A DNA stretch of 64,000 bases from Liolophura sinensis. Its lineage: Eukaryota > Mollusca > Polyplacophora > Chitonida > Chitonidae. Position 1 is the stretch's first letter. Every line of letters begins with the position of its first letter. The position numbers and the translations under genes are program-made. Where the stretch lies: positions 8,235,375 to 8,299,374 of the forward strand of contig NC_088297.1 of the NCBI RefSeq assembly GCF_032854445.1, in the 5' to 3' direction. This document shows, piece by piece, positions 42,913 through 56,700 of the stretch. The notes beneath the pieces were generated by a model. It was not told the origin of the DNA, ran no database searches, and saw nothing but the letters and a program-made list of their open reading frames with translations.

Positions 42913-45369
42913 GATTCCGTTGCGCTTAGAGTAGAGGATGCTTTTTTTAAAACTAAATGAGCAAAGGCAGTGGCTTACTTCACGCGCTCCTGTTCGGCCC
43001 ATCACACACCTGACCACTATCGTATACACATGTTCAATATGTAATGCGTTTTACATTTAGGGATATGCATGCAAATTAAACATACAGCCTGCATGTTTCT
43101 CCGGCAAAAACACATTCTAATATAGTTCCACACTTGAAACATAACCAGACTTAGCACTAAACAAAATTCCTCCGCCTTGTGGGATCATCATTGAAAGGCT
43201 TGTCTATATACACCTTACATTACCCATAAGCTTGTTTCACATCATGTCTACAACAGTTAACCACCCAGTTAGGAATTTTGACATCTGAGAGGTAGGAGAC
43301 ATCCAGCAGTGAATCTATTTATGCACCGTAATTCTGGAGATAACAGCGAAAATTTGTGGTGTATTCAAATAAAGGGGCATAACTCGGTAAACATTGTCCG
43401 AGAACAGTTTTCCGATAGGCTTACGCTATACCAATATAAAACCACCTTGAATATGCTTTCCAGGTTTTCAGCTAACGGACAGTCACAAAGGAAGGGAATG
43501 ACGTGACAACGACAACTCACTTGAAAAAATTACAAGTTTCATTTCGCGTGAACATAAATTAGAATCTCAACTACAGACGAACACAGACAAACTCTTTGCG
43601 GCACACCTCTGCCGCGTACAGCACAGTTTCCCTTGACTCGTTGAACAACTCCAGAGATTCAAGCCGCTACATTTGCAAACTCTGGATTGTTTCTGAGTGT
43701 ATACTTAACTTCTGCTACAAAACCTCCGAGTGGCACTTGGGAGACGAATTCACGCACGATAAAACAATGACCGGAAGTACTTCACAATGTTATGAGAAAT
43801 GTTAACGAAAAACAACTGCCCCAGAATCTTTTAGAAGTAACACCCCGGCCTATTTACACTGATATCGACCGTCTTTTGACTACCAGGCCTCTGTGTAACA
43901 TCTCAAAGCGTATAATCAAAAATAAGCCAAAAAAAGGCATACGATCGTTTTACAAACTCATACCAGTCTCAACCCTACTACGTGCCGGCTAGTCAAACTT
44001 ACGACTCTCTTGCGACTTAATATTTACTACATAAAACTTCTTAGTGAGATGATGTTTATACCTGCCTCTACCTCTGTCTTTGTGAAATGGCGAGGTACAG
44101 CATGACAACACACAGGAACATACAATCCTGTACTATGTAGGTATATCTCGATTTGTTCAAAGGTTTAAAAGCAAGATGAATGGCTAATAAATGCTTTTGT
44201 TCAGTTAGAGAGAATAACAATTAGGGAACTTTTATACTCCAGTCAGTTTTAATATACGATATTGTAATGAAAAAAAAACTCAGTTTTTGTATTTTTCAAC
44301 TTGATGGATATGGTATCATTTTACCATAATGCGTACTGTTACACATTAACTTTGAATGCAAATTAACTTTTTAAGCTGAAATACAGAGTAACAACCCACT
44401 TTAGCAAGAATGATAGACTGAATATTGAATTCCATTAGGTAGCTCTTAAACGGTTCTCTTCACGTGCCTGAATTCCCAGATTGCCTCTCAATACTTTACG
44501 TCACCATTAGAGCAATACATATTTGACCGTTATGGTTACGTCTTCAGATACTACCCGCTTAAGTTACAACCATTTATGCATTTAAATGAACAGCTATGGA
44601 ATAAGGCCCTAAAGAGGTAAATTGGCAAGAGGTCGTATTTCCATAGTTACGTGTGAACAATTACCACATTGTCCTGTTGCTAACGCTGCACGCTGATTTT
44701 TTTTTCTAACATTTTACACGGATATAGTGGGAAAAACACATGCCCCTGAAAAACCCACTGAAAACCATTTGCCTGCAAGAGTTGTCTTTAAGGCTAAGTA
44801 TCGTATGTTTCAGATTTGTCAGACTGGGAGGGGATAATTGTGCCGCGAGCTTAGGTGGTGGGGGCGTATTGTTACAAGGCCTGACCCCACAGATGTTGGT
44901 AGACCTGAGGGACAGCCCTAATAAAAGTTCCACAACCACGCTGCCTTCTTCAACCCCTCCATAATATAAACATAGGCTCTATTACAGCCTGCCACTTGAT
45001 ACATCTGGAAAAAATACCGAGGTTGACCGCCAAACAATGCACAGAGCAGACATACTTACAGCAGGTCCACTTTGTGCTTATACCACTTCAATATCAAATT
45101 CCTACTCGCGCCCAAAAAAATTCCTTTCACGGTTTCTCTGCAGAGACAAAACAAACTTGCTGTTGTGCGCAAATCCATGACCTTTGACGTTATCAGCGAG
45201 AAAAATATTCCTCATGTATTTATATACACGCATGTATGCGTTTAGACTGTCATATGCCGTAAATGTAGTAGAGTATAATGGTGAAGGCACTGGCCCGGTG
45301 CTGTTGTCTAGAGTTGGTCCATGCTCTCGCTGTTTCGACTGCGGCTTTAAGTGAAAATTAAAACTCGGT
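42913..45369. other. Probable aquaporin intron or flank, no exon recognised
   Basis: No coding exon on either strand could be supported. The - strand was read specifically for the first aquaporin NPA region without success. Confidence 0.4.
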
Positions 45370-45395
45370 GGGGGGGGGGGGGGGGGGGGGGGGGG
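45370..45395. repeat. Poly-G run
   Basis: Twenty-six G residues. May be mis-sized in the assembly. Confidence 0.95.
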
Positions 45396-48300
45396 ATGCG
45401 GGGTATATGTATAACCATGGCCTAACGATCTATCTCCACTCTCCAAACAACTGACATGCGCGTGAGCGTGAGCGAGACACAAGGATTAAATCTTAGGTTT
45501 GATCATATCTAAGACACCTTGGAATATTAGCAGTGGTCAGGTTGAAATCAAGGCACTGAGATGCTGTTTAAATCTGATGTCTTCGGCATAACGTTTCAGT
45601 GAGACGGCACTATAAATATGAGCTTTCGTGATAAAGCCGAAATATACCGTTAAAACGAAACCAACGACTGTGCAAATAAATAGCCATAACTCAAGGACAA
45701 CGCAAAGGTCGAGAGTAACGATACAAAAAGATATCGTGTCTACCAATTTGGCGACATAAAATAAATCTAATTTGTCCTGATTATTTGAATTAGACGTGTG
45801 CAGGTATATGTTTTCCAATAATAGTTTTATCTGTATTTCTTTCAGGACTTTAAATGATACACAAGTAGGCCTAAAGACATTGTTTCTAAATTGCTTGATC
45901 GTCGTCTAGCATCTAGTGAATACTATACACGGACATCGTGCTTTGGTCAAAAGTTTACCAAGTAAAAGTGAAATAGATCACTAATGAATACTTTTGCTCA
46001 GTGGGAATAACTATTAGGCCTTTACGTTAATGCTCGTAAAGTTTGGAGATGACTTACAAGTCTCCCCCCCCCCCCCCCCCCACTCTCCCAACTCTCAACA
46101 TTTGAGCTCATCGCCCTACAATGTATGACAATGCCTGATCGTTGTGTAATGTTTACTGAATACATAATATATAAGTGTAGGAAACATTTTCAACTGACTA
46201 GATACAGGAAACTGGCTCAAGGCAATATTAATGATAACAGCATCTGGTTTATTTAATACCTGCCGTTTGTTATTTGTGTAAAATAATAAACAAGATGTTA
46301 TCAAAAACAAATACAGTTCCAGTTGTCTCCTATCAACGTCTAAAAGGCACCTAAAGAAATGACTTATTACACGTATATAAAAATGTGACGGGTTTTATTC
46401 GTATGCTAAATGTCGAAGTTCAGCACATAACTAATCAGAATGTCTCTAAAGCTGCAAACTAAACGGTTTTAAATATCTTCTTTTCATTAACTTTTCCTGG
46501 CAGCTGTCAAAGAGATACTCATTTGGTGATTTTTGTTTAGCACAAGGGATTTCACAGGGAAAAACCTAACAGAGAGTTTGACACTCTCCACACATGTGGC
46601 TTACAAAGGCTGTAATAACAAACGGGAGACTCTGACAGGAGCGCGTCCCATTGCAGGCAGATTGTTTGTTTTCACCAACACTATAGGTATAGTTAGTAGG
46701 AAACAAAGGTAAAGGATGTTTAATTTAACAAGGGATAAAAATTCAACTGTTGTTCCAAATGTCACATATTCACATTTACACAAAGGAATCACTTTGACGA
46801 GTGTATGAATAAATATTACGGAGTGATAGGACATTCACAGACAAAATGCTTTTGTGACTGGTCCTGTTTAGAGGTCCATTTGTAGTACGCAGTTTTAACT
46901 CATGGCCTGGACAGATGATATGCATGTATTCATTGTGTATACACAGACACATATCCGTATGATCAATGTTGACTTTGGCATAATGTTATAAATATTGTCT
47001 TGATACATGTAAACCACGTGACTTCAATCGATACGAGATCTACACGTTTTGCCAAACAGTGAAAATATTACGATTTCTTTATTTTAGTAAGGTAGCAATC
47101 TTTCGACTCTTTGCCGATCTTTTTTTCTCACCTAAAACTGACATAATTCCCTCTAAACGACGTATTTAGCATATGCGAGATAGTGTTGTACCGCACGATA
47201 CAAAACAGTGGTGAAGCGTTGTGACGTCATGTTGATTAGATTTAATGCAAAAGGGCGAAACCAAACGAAAATGAATAAGGTACATTCACTATAATTCATT
47301 CATAATTCACAGATGTTGTAGAATTGCGAAAATAATTTTAGAGACAGGGTGTAAATTATAAGCAGAATGCATGCTCACTTTAATGCCCACATCTAATTAC
47401 AGAATGATATGGCCCTTCTTTTCAAGTCTACAGCCTTGCATTTCAACAATATTTCTTCCAGTCTCATTTTATGACTGTCAAACACTTCAAAGTCCGCCTC
47501 CGTTTCCTAGACACAGTCATCAATTTGTATACCTCCTTGAGGGACGGCATTTCTGCCTTCCGGAATTTACATCGGCCAGTTGCTATGGGTCACTGATAGG
47601 TCATGAATACCTCGAGCCGAAGGGAATTTCTTTGAACCAGGCTTTGGGCGCTTTGTACGTTTATTGAGGGCGATGTTGGTAATAACCTTAGAGATAGTTT
47701 TGTTCCAAAACCAGGACATCGCTTGTTATCATTTCAACACCCAATGGCGATGTGAAACGGGCTATTATTTTCACACAAATATCTTATACACCGCCATTTG
47801 TATAAGTGACCTCAATTAAGCCATGCTAAGGATTCTGCCAGGCCATGTTTTCTACAAATTTTTACAAATTACAGTATTGCCGTTTGCAAAGAACTGACGA
47901 TTTTCGTATAACTCATTTTAATAAGGTGCCATTTAAAATATACGTACATTTTTCAGTTAGCTGGTGAATAACTTTTCGATGAAGTTTAAATGAAAATGAA
48001 AATAGTCATGCCGCACAATAAACAAGGGGCCCACAAACTGGGGCGTTTGTCGTACTAGTCCTTAAAACACAAGGGCAGCCTGCTTTAACCAAAACGATGA
48101 CTTCACGTGCACTTAATTACCATTTTCTGTTGTAGTGAATAGAGATCTCATTGACTGGTATAAAAGATATCGAAGATGCTGGTGTGGCCCTTGGGCAAAG
48201 CAAATTTTTATTGTTGCTTTTTTTTTCTTTTTGGTTTTTTTTTAAAGAACATTTGCCTTCCATCTATATGTTACGTGTGTCACACGTAGGAAGTTTTGTA

Positions 48301-48800
48301 AGTACATGTATTTTGCGGTGGTTTACCAGGGATATAGATATATATATATACTAATTGACTACACCCATAAAAATGACTGCCTTCGTATATGTGAAAATTA
48401 GAGAGCAGGTATTCAAAGAACGATCTCATTGAAAAATGAATTAATTAAGCTTTTCTAATTTATCTAGTTAACTAGTCATCGTGGTGCTGTCTCTGTGTGC
48501 TTGACCACCGCCACCCCACCCTTTGGCTCACACACACGTCTCAAAATGGTTGCTCAGACTTATCAGAGATGACCGGAGATAAGCAAGCAAGAGGTTAATT
48601 ACATCTCATAACTAGACAAAGAACCAAGGAGCAATTAGCCTTGTGTTGACGTCACTTGTCTACCCCAATTGTAGCCTGAGGGCTTCCAGATCATACAGTT
48701 TTCCCCCAGGGTCTGTCAACAACATCATTCCCCCACGGCTATTTACAATGCATTGAAGACAAGGAGAGAATGAGGAGTTGAGGGATTAGTTAAAGTGGCC
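45396..48800. other. No gene recognised
   Basis: Unique-looking DNA with a C-run at 46064-46081. ORFs (for example 47371-47667, +) show no domain. Confidence 0.4.
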
Positions 48801-48910
48801 CTGGCCTCAAGGTCATTGCAATCTCGCGAGAGCGTCTCGTGAACTTCATGACCTGGCCTTAAGGTCATTGCAATCTCACGAGAGCGTCTCGTGAACTACA
48901 TGACCTGGCC
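48801..48910 (+). repeat. 52-bp tandem duplication with short palindromes
   Basis: CTGGCCTCAAGGTCATTGCA at 48801 and CTGGCCTTAAGGTCATTGCA at 48853, each followed by ATCTCGCGAGAGCGTCTCGT (one base differs) and a partial third CTGGCCTCATGAC. The core CTCGCGAG is palindromic. Confidence 0.9.
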
Positions 48911-49454
48911 TCATGACATATGTGAGTTGTGATACCCATTGTTTATCGTGCGCTTGCGCAAAAAAATGTCTCCTGCAACTGGATAACTGTTGATGGAAAA
49001 AAGTATTATGTATACTATATACATGTACATTGGAAATCGGGAAGAATTTGAAACTACATGCGGAGTTAAAAGTGTTTAAAAACACATATTCTCACCCCTC
49101 AGGCTTTTGTAACTATAACACACCCATGCGCCCATTATGCTGTGTAGTTAAGACTTTGGGCTTCTTACACTAAGAGATCGCAGGCTAAGTTGACTGCAAG
49201 TACCAAAGCATGTTTTTTAAACATGTGTCGCCATGGAATTACTACAATCAGGTTAGCCGACGATCACTTAGAGCAAGAGGAACTGATCACAGTAAAACAC
49301 TCCTACCTAAGGAAAATTGACAAAGCCCACAATCAGGAAACTGTGAGGAAAATGGAGACTTCCAAACTATGTTCATGAAGGCCCTTATCAGGTTAGCAAC
49401 ATCTTGTTACCAATGTGTGGTCAAAAATCCACGGCTTTGAGTTTTCTGTCTTGA

Positions 49455-49724
49455 GGGGACCATCCGTGGCTTAGTTGGTTAGCGCGCTAGCGCAGCGTAA
49501 TAACCCAGGAGCCTCTCACCAATGCGGTCGCCGTGAGTTCAAGTCCAGTTCATGCTGGCTTCCCCTCCAGCCGTATGTGGGAAGGTCTAGCAGCAACCTG
49601 CAGATGGTCATTTGTTCCCCCTCGGGGCTCTGCCTGGTTTCCTCTCACCATAATGCTGGCCGTCGTCGTATAAGTGAAATATTATTGAGTCCTGCGTAAA
49701 ACACCACTCAAATAAATAAATAAA
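49455..49724 (+). mobile_element. SINE family 1, complete
   Basis: GGGGACCATCCGTGGCTTAG head, both promoter boxes, body and AAAT-type tail. TCTTGAG on both sides is a probable short target duplication. Confidence 0.92.
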
Positions 49725-50222
49725 GCATTCTTGAGGAATCGTGCTCACAACATTGCACTCAACCCGATAAGAAGCAAGTTAAATATGTGTAAAATATAAA
49801 AACGGAAAACAAGAAAGCGACGTTCTTAAAAAATTAATCAAATCATCATTATTGTGCAAAACTTTTTTTTTAGATATCTCTCTCTCAAGATTTCGCCAAA
49901 CTTCCACACCCGCGTACAGGTGAAAATCAAAATGCCCACGGTTACATTCACGAAGTGTTGGACCAATAACAGCTGAGTTCGCCCACAGGATCAATGTCTT
50001 TGCGACCAAGGCTTGATCCGCTGGTAAAATTAAAAATACACATCACGAAAGATTCGAACTGTGGTGTTCCAGACAACAACGGCTTCCCTAAATATATGTT
50101 TCATTACTGAATATAGAGTAAAACATTTTCTCGGTCAAGCAATATGTGGGCACACAGAGGTAGAAGAGGTTTTATAAAGTTTGCATTTAATCATGACGAA
50201 CGATTTTAAGAATTACGATAAA

Positions 50223-50224
<2 letters not shown>
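49725..50224. other. No gene recognised
   Basis: Non-coding between a SINE and a microsatellite. Confidence 0.4.

Positions 50225-50302
<78 letters not shown>
50225..50302. repeat. TA microsatellite
   Basis: About 39 AT dinucleotides. Confidence 0.97.
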
Positions 50303-50305
<3 letters not shown>

Positions 50306-53300
50306 GACCAAAACGCGTGATGGAAGCCAAGTGTATGTATACATTCAAGGCAGAACTACTTTTTACCGCGCTATAGACATTTTTCGAATGACGCTATCTC
50401 CAGTTGATGCAGATCTAGAAATGTTTCTTCAGTTAGAGTGACAACAACATAGTTATCCTCGTATAAATCAACCCAGGCTTCCCCAGGAAATATGTTTATT
50501 CATTCTCACATGTCTATCTCGTGAGGCCTGTATTTGCTAGCTTTTCTATTTTGCTTACTTTTTTTGTTTCCTACAAGACGGGTGTATCTCCAGTTATCCT
50601 GATGGCATAGGGAAAATTCTAGTTGTGTGAGCCACTGGCGAAATGAAGCGGTTCTCAGACTTTGTACTTTGTTCCTCCCTCTTGACTCGCGGTATAATGC
50701 ATCTTTCATCCCACAGGGACTATCCATCACTGTTTACATCAAGTGGACTACTTTTTTCTGCTTTGGGGCTCAAAAAATACGAATGAGCGGCGGAACATAT
50801 GGCGCGTGCGGATGTAAGAAGCTTTGACGTTTTGCCGACAGGTGGCTATTAGACGAGCCAATCAGAATGCGTGTTTTACAAATGCCGATCGTTTACATCC
50901 TGGTGAGCAGATGAGTTTCCCACATGGACAGAACACATAGGAACGTGTTCAACGTCAAAACAATTACAACCTGCCTCTGGTATTCAGTTTAGCTTGCCTG
51001 CCTATGACAAATGCACACAGATTGGTATGCTTCAGGTGTTGAAACCTTGCAATACCATGGACGGAAACATTCATGTACCCCAAAGGTGCTGATTTATGCA
51101 GCACTGCAAAAACATACATTCATTGTGAAGAAAAATGTTTCATTATTTCAGTCAGGAAATAATGTTCACAAATTTGCAAATAGCACCTTTCATTATGTTG
51201 GATATAAAAGTTCTAAGGGAAAGTACAATCCAGAGTGTTCAGTGAAAACAACATAATCGTTCGACTTTGACAAAAATAAAATAGAATTTTTCATAGCCTC
51301 GTCAATTTCTCTCTTCATCTACTCTTTTCTTTGTTTACTGTAGCATGCATCAGTTTGACCTTTAGTTTGTTAAGTCACAACAAATTAAATTAAGCGGACT
51401 GAGGGCTTCAATGTTTCCCGCTGTGGCATTTGCAAACGAAGCCATTTAAACTTTACAGTGTGCTAGTTTGTACTACAGTTCAGCAAAATGAAATTAACCT
51501 CCTACAAGAGCACAGTTTCAAGATGTCTTAAAAGTTTTCTTGATACGTTGCTCTGCCAAGAAACCGTCACAGGTAATCCATTTGCCGTTTGCAAGTTCCA
51601 GTACTTCAGAAAATTCGCACAAATTCTTAGATATAGAAACTCTTGGAAATCACCCCCATTGGGAACCACTGAGTGATGTTCCATGGCGACTTTCCAGTCT
51701 GGAAGCATACACCAAGAGGGCTCCTCCGACAGAGAATCCATGGTTTAAGTACCGACCAACCCTCAACTGAAATCATTAATTACGTTTATTAGCTCTTACC
51801 AAAGGGAATTAACCCTTGTTGGTTTGTTGACCTTCCCCCGTTAATTCCTCACGATCCCTATAGAGCGAATCAATGAGCTGCCCACACTTGGGCAATCCCC
51901 TTAAACAGCGCAGCATTCCGCCTTCGTGCAACCTGATTATAGTGTCGACCAACAATCGGCCTAATCAGACACCAAACCTTCCGCAGACCAATTTAGATCC
52001 GGAGATAAGTCGATATGGGAACCAAGTTTAGACCAGTTGAAAACAGATGGTGCTGTTTGTAAACTGCTCAATATCTGCAGCTTAATGCTTTCAAAAATTG
52101 TAACAGGACTTTATGTATCCAGACAACTTTCTGTATAATTTAATATTTGGCACTGTATGTTTTAAATGTGCGCATTTCACACAAACTTTAAACGTACTCA
52201 TAACACACGGCGTGCTCGTGTTAAAACTCTCTATCACTTGTACACGGAAGATGACATAGGCATAAATACCAGAGGCCACAATTCCGTCTGAACGTATCAA
52301 GCTAACAGATCTCTGTATCAAACCTCAAAGTACTGGACTTGCAAACAGCAAACTATATGGTCGCGTTACTTTTTGACGTTTGTTGAGCACTAACCAAACG
52401 CGATAAAAGTAACAATGGACAACAAACGCCAAAGAGAAAGGAAGAAGTACACAAACTGGACCGGTACTCAGTGTTACTGATAAACTATTTATCCAGTTAA
52501 ACATACTGAATATTAATAGCTGTGCATTGTCCTTTTATTACTGTGATATGGATTATAGTCTGCTTCTCTTAGCCAGTCGCCTATATTCAGTTTTCAGTCA
52601 TACTCGCTACGAAAATTGCCTTTAGTCTGTGACACGTAACAACATAAACTCTGGACATGGATGGTTCTTTTGCCCACAAGTTAACATGACTGATAAAGTG
52701 TGTAATTGAAACAATTTTCCTGGAAGCGACAAAGAAATGAAACAAAACGTTTAAATTCAAAGGGGTAACATTTTTTCATCATAAAAGTGTACATTCTTCA
52801 TCAAACCAGTCGTCAAAATGCTGCGCATCCAGCGTTAGTTTATGTGAATCTCGTTCGTTTGTCTGCCAATAAATGTGCATTTAAAAGATTGCCACAACGA
52901 AGCGCAATCACAGACAAAAACTTGCTTCCACCTCTTCCTTGTGTAACGGTTTCTTTATTGACAACCGCTACATGTTACATTACAAGCATTCGCTTGTGGT
53001 ATTCCATAAATTCTAGCTGACAGTTTAAGTCCAAATTCCTGCTATACAGTTTCACGTTTGTGAGCCAGAGAATATCACTCTTCATCCGTCGACCACGTAA
53101 CAGAATGGGACAAATCTTGGGATATGACGAAAGGGGTCGGTGAGGGGTTACGGACCGTACACAAATCATCATGGCAATTGACAAGCCACTTTGGCTAGTA
53201 ACAACAGTGGATGAATCAATTGTGGCTTAGGCACTCCATGTCTAAACGCCAGAGATATTCCCCAATAGTCAGCCATTTAACCTAATATCCTCCGGATTGA

Positions 53301-54218
53301 TGCATTCCGACAGACGAGTGTTTGCATTGCGAGCTAATACAACTATTTATCGACCCTGTTTTTGCCAGATAGAATGTTATTGTGATATGACTTCGTTTTA
53401 CGCGTATTTGTGAAGAGACAAGCTACATGTATATCACTGGTCTTGTTAGAAGAGCATGCCGGGAAGTCTAATACTAAGCTGGGTGATTCTTATAATGGCC
53501 CACATGTTAACTCGAGCTCTTATAACAGATGCAATAGAAGCCCAATAATTTGACGTGAGGGTAAAAACATAAAACATAATATAAATATTTAATTATTAAA
53601 AAATAGTTTGCATTTCTGAAAATCTGGAAAAAAAAACTGAGACAATTTAAGAATGTTAAAATAACAATAAATAAAGAAATATATTCATTTGCGCCATCCA
53701 AATTATTAATTATCTCATTTACATAGTGATAAATAGGGACGTTCCGACATATATGTAATTTATAAACAGGTGCTAAATAATTGTGCACAATTTATGCTTT
53801 GAGCGAAATTGTGCACCTGGAAATGCAGAAATTTCATAATTTTTTAGTAATAAAGGCATCCGCAACATCTTGTTTATGTTTATATGGCACACTATTTACG
53901 TTTGTACTTCACGATGACGTTCCCTGTGATCCAAATGGTCACACTATACTTACAACGGATTTACCAATTCTTGGCTTGTGCTTAGCACCAAATGAGGAAT
54001 TACCTACTTAAAAGCCTATAAACACAAACTTCCCTGGACTTAAACCCCAATCTAACATAAACTGCTGCAGATTTGGTATCAATTAAAATTCATATACCTA
54101 AAAATTGCATAAATATTGTATTTATTTATTTATTTATTGATATAATTGGTGTTTAACGACGTAGTCAACATTTTCTTTTCATTAATGCGCGACAGAGGTG
54201 TATGGAGCAACTGGAGTT
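50303..54218. other. No gene recognised
   Basis: About 3.9 kb of AT-rich DNA with ORFs under 100 codons, none with a domain and none forming a splice-consistent series. Confidence 0.4.
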
Positions 54219-54352
54219 AACCAGATGTATCCTTTTCCTGTATTGATGTTTGACAAATCTCACGAAAAGAAGGGCAGTTTTAGTAAACCAGATGTACCCT
54301 TTTCCTGTATTGATGTTTGACAAATCTCATGACAAGAAAGGCAATTTTAGTT
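54219..54352 (+). repeat. 67-bp tandem duplication
   Basis: AACCAGATGTATCCTTTTCC at 54219 and AACCAGATGTACCCTTTTCC at 54286. Both continue TGTATTGATGTTTGACAAAT. Confidence 0.9.
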
Positions 54353-54390
54353 AAAGCATATTGATACATCGCAATGTACGAGCTTGGTTA

Positions 54391-54722
54391 AAGTATGTAT
54401 GTATGTATGTCGTCGTTGGTTTTACGTCGTACATGTAAATCATATGATGACGAAGGGTCATTAGGTGTGTGTACATATAGTTTGTCTTCGTGTGGCAGGG
54501 TGAGCACATGCTGTCAAAGTGGTGCCGCCCCTAAATTATCATGCCGTAGACACCACACATGACACATGACACCCAGTCACATTATACTAACACCGGGCTA
54601 ACCAATCCTGTTTCCTTACTATTACGTCCTAGTGCTGAGAGCCAAGCAAGGCAGCAACAAATATCATTTTTTGTGACTAATCCCGGGCTTGACCAAAAAC
54701 GCTCTTACCATTAGGACGCGGT
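54391..54722 (-). mobile_element. SINE family 3, longest copy
   Basis: Antisense. TATG-type tail (54395-54408), then CGTCGTTGGTTTTACGTCGT, body shared with 2846-3106, and a tRNA-like head ending AACGCTCTTACCATTAGGAC. A family 1 SINE abuts its head end at 54727. Confidence 0.85.
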
Positions 54723-54726
54723 CCGT

Positions 54727-54957
54727 TATTTATTCATTTATTTGATTAGTGTTTTACGCCGTGCTCAAGAATCTTTCACGTATACGACGGCAGCCAGCAT
54801 TATGGTTGGAGGAAACCGGGCTCTATCGGGCAGAGCCCGGTTGAAACCCACGACCATCAACGACCTTCTCACTTACGGCCGGAGAGAAAGCCAGCATGAG
54901 CTGGACTTGAACTCACAGCCGCCTTATTGCGCTAACCAACTGAGCCACGGAAGCCTC
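54727..54957 (-). mobile_element. SINE family 1, near complete
   Basis: Antisense, tail TTTATTCATTTATTTGATTA, head CAACTGAGCCACGGAAGCCT. The body contains a duplicated CGGGCAGAGCCCGG-like block. TCCGTTA on both sides suggests target duplication. Confidence 0.9.
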
Positions 54958-55554
54958 TCCGTTAAGTAAAAGTGGCATATCACTGTACAGTGTTATGATT
55001 TGCTTTATATGTAAACCATTTAACATTTAAGTATAGGGTATTTGTCTGGCGCCACTATGGCACTACAATCGATAAAATTATCAAGCTCTGTTTGACTACA
55101 CAACACAGATAATGTCGAACATAACATGGGCTCCAAAAAGTCTGGTGACTCCGCAGTCAACTAGGTACAAATACTAATTAATCAATGACTCGGTCATTCA
55201 AGCGAGGACATTGCATAATAGAAAAATGTCATGAACTGACGAAAGTACACCGTATATGCTTTATATGGTTATGAAGCTTTCTGTCATATGACGTCTGCGC
55301 TAGTTCAACTCGATACAGTTCCGGACATTTTTATGAGGCTATTTTGCTTCAGCATGAGACAGGTCGCCGTGACACTGGCACCGATAATCAATCAAGATAT
55401 TGGATGGGACCAGTCATGTCAGAAACTGATATGTCCGTCAAAACATTTCACTTTTTCAAATCGTACTCTTGCATGCGGCTGTTATTAATGTCCGGGATTT
55501 CTATCCAGTATGGGACCTGTTTGCGATCGCATGGGCAAGATTTTTCCCTGAAAC

Positions 55555-55705
55555 ATTTATTTATTTATCTCATTGGTGTTTTGCGTCGTACTCAAGAATA
55601 TTTCACTCATACGGCAGTGGCCAGCATTATGGTGGGAGGAAACCGGGCAGAACCCGGGGGAAACCCACGACCATCTGTAGGTTGCTGGAAGACATTCCAA
55701 CAACC
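55555..55705 (-). mobile_element. SINE family 1, head truncated
   Basis: Antisense: ATTTATTTATCTCATTGGTG, CAGCATTATGGTGGGAGGAA, ending near GACATTCC. Confidence 0.88.
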
Positions 55706-56361
55706 ATTTGATTGTTGATTTGATCTGATTACTAAGATATTGAAGAAGCTTTCTCTTATGATGACTGATGGCTGATGGCTGAGGCAGAAAACCGGAGTGC
55801 CCGGGCAAAACCATTGACCAAATGAGAAGTTACAAACTAACCGTCTTACGTGTGAATTACACGCCATGCATATTGGGAAAAGATAAATGTCTTCAACGAT
55901 GTTTGACTGCACAAACGGTCATGTAGCCTTTCTTCGACCGTCCATTGTCCCCTCACATGTATAGTGAGAGCGGTGGAATATGAAATTCCCTGAGCAAGGC
56001 TGTAAAAGAACGCAAATGTGTAAAACACATTGTCACTACGTATACTAACAACACGGCACCCAGTTCTGGACGTCCGATAGCATGGAGAATACTATGGGAA
56101 ATTTTCCAAATGAGAATCAGAAAAAATCGACAAACGATTAATTCCAACTCTTGTTCATCCCAGAATGACATTTTAGAATCACTAAAAAGGCTAAAAGCCT
56201 TTTACACAGTAAACCCCAATATCAAGACACAGGAACGGGTATATATGCAAAGACTGTGGATCACTGAAGGAATGCTATAGCATTATGGTCAGTATTTCCA
56301 GAAACCCTGTATACGATGATAGCAAGTGAAAATGCTAAAAACATGTTAAAGTGCTCTTGTA

Positions 56362-56700
56362 GCGAGCTAGAGGTGAGCTAGTTATGAGCTAGGGGCGAGC
56401 TAGTATTGAGCTAGTGGTGAGGTAGTGGGGCTAGTGTCGAGCTAGTCTTGAGATAGAGGCGAGCTAATGGGGAGCTAGTGGTGAGGTAAAAATGAGCTAT
56501 TGGCGAGCTACAGGTGCGCTAGTGGTAAGATAGAGGTGAGTTAGTGGCGAGCAACAGGTGAGGTAGTGATGAGAAAGAGGTGAGCTAGTGGCGAGCTAGT
56601 GGTGAGTTAAAGGTGAGCTAGTGGCGAGGTGGTTGTGAGCTAGAAGTGAGCCGGTGCTGAGCTAGAGTTGAGCTAAAGGCGAGCTAGAGGTGAGCTAATC
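56362..56700 (+). repeat. 10-bp minisatellite (GAGCTAGTGG-like)
   Basis: About 34 degenerate units of (G/A)(A/G)GAGCTAGN, for example GGTGAGCTAG, GGCGAGCTAG and TATTGAGCTAG. CTAG recurs every ~10 bp through the array, close to one helical turn. Confidence 0.9.

Noticed and set aside
47371-47667. 98-codon ORF as a gene or exon
   Set aside because: No recognisable domain or splice-consistent partner.
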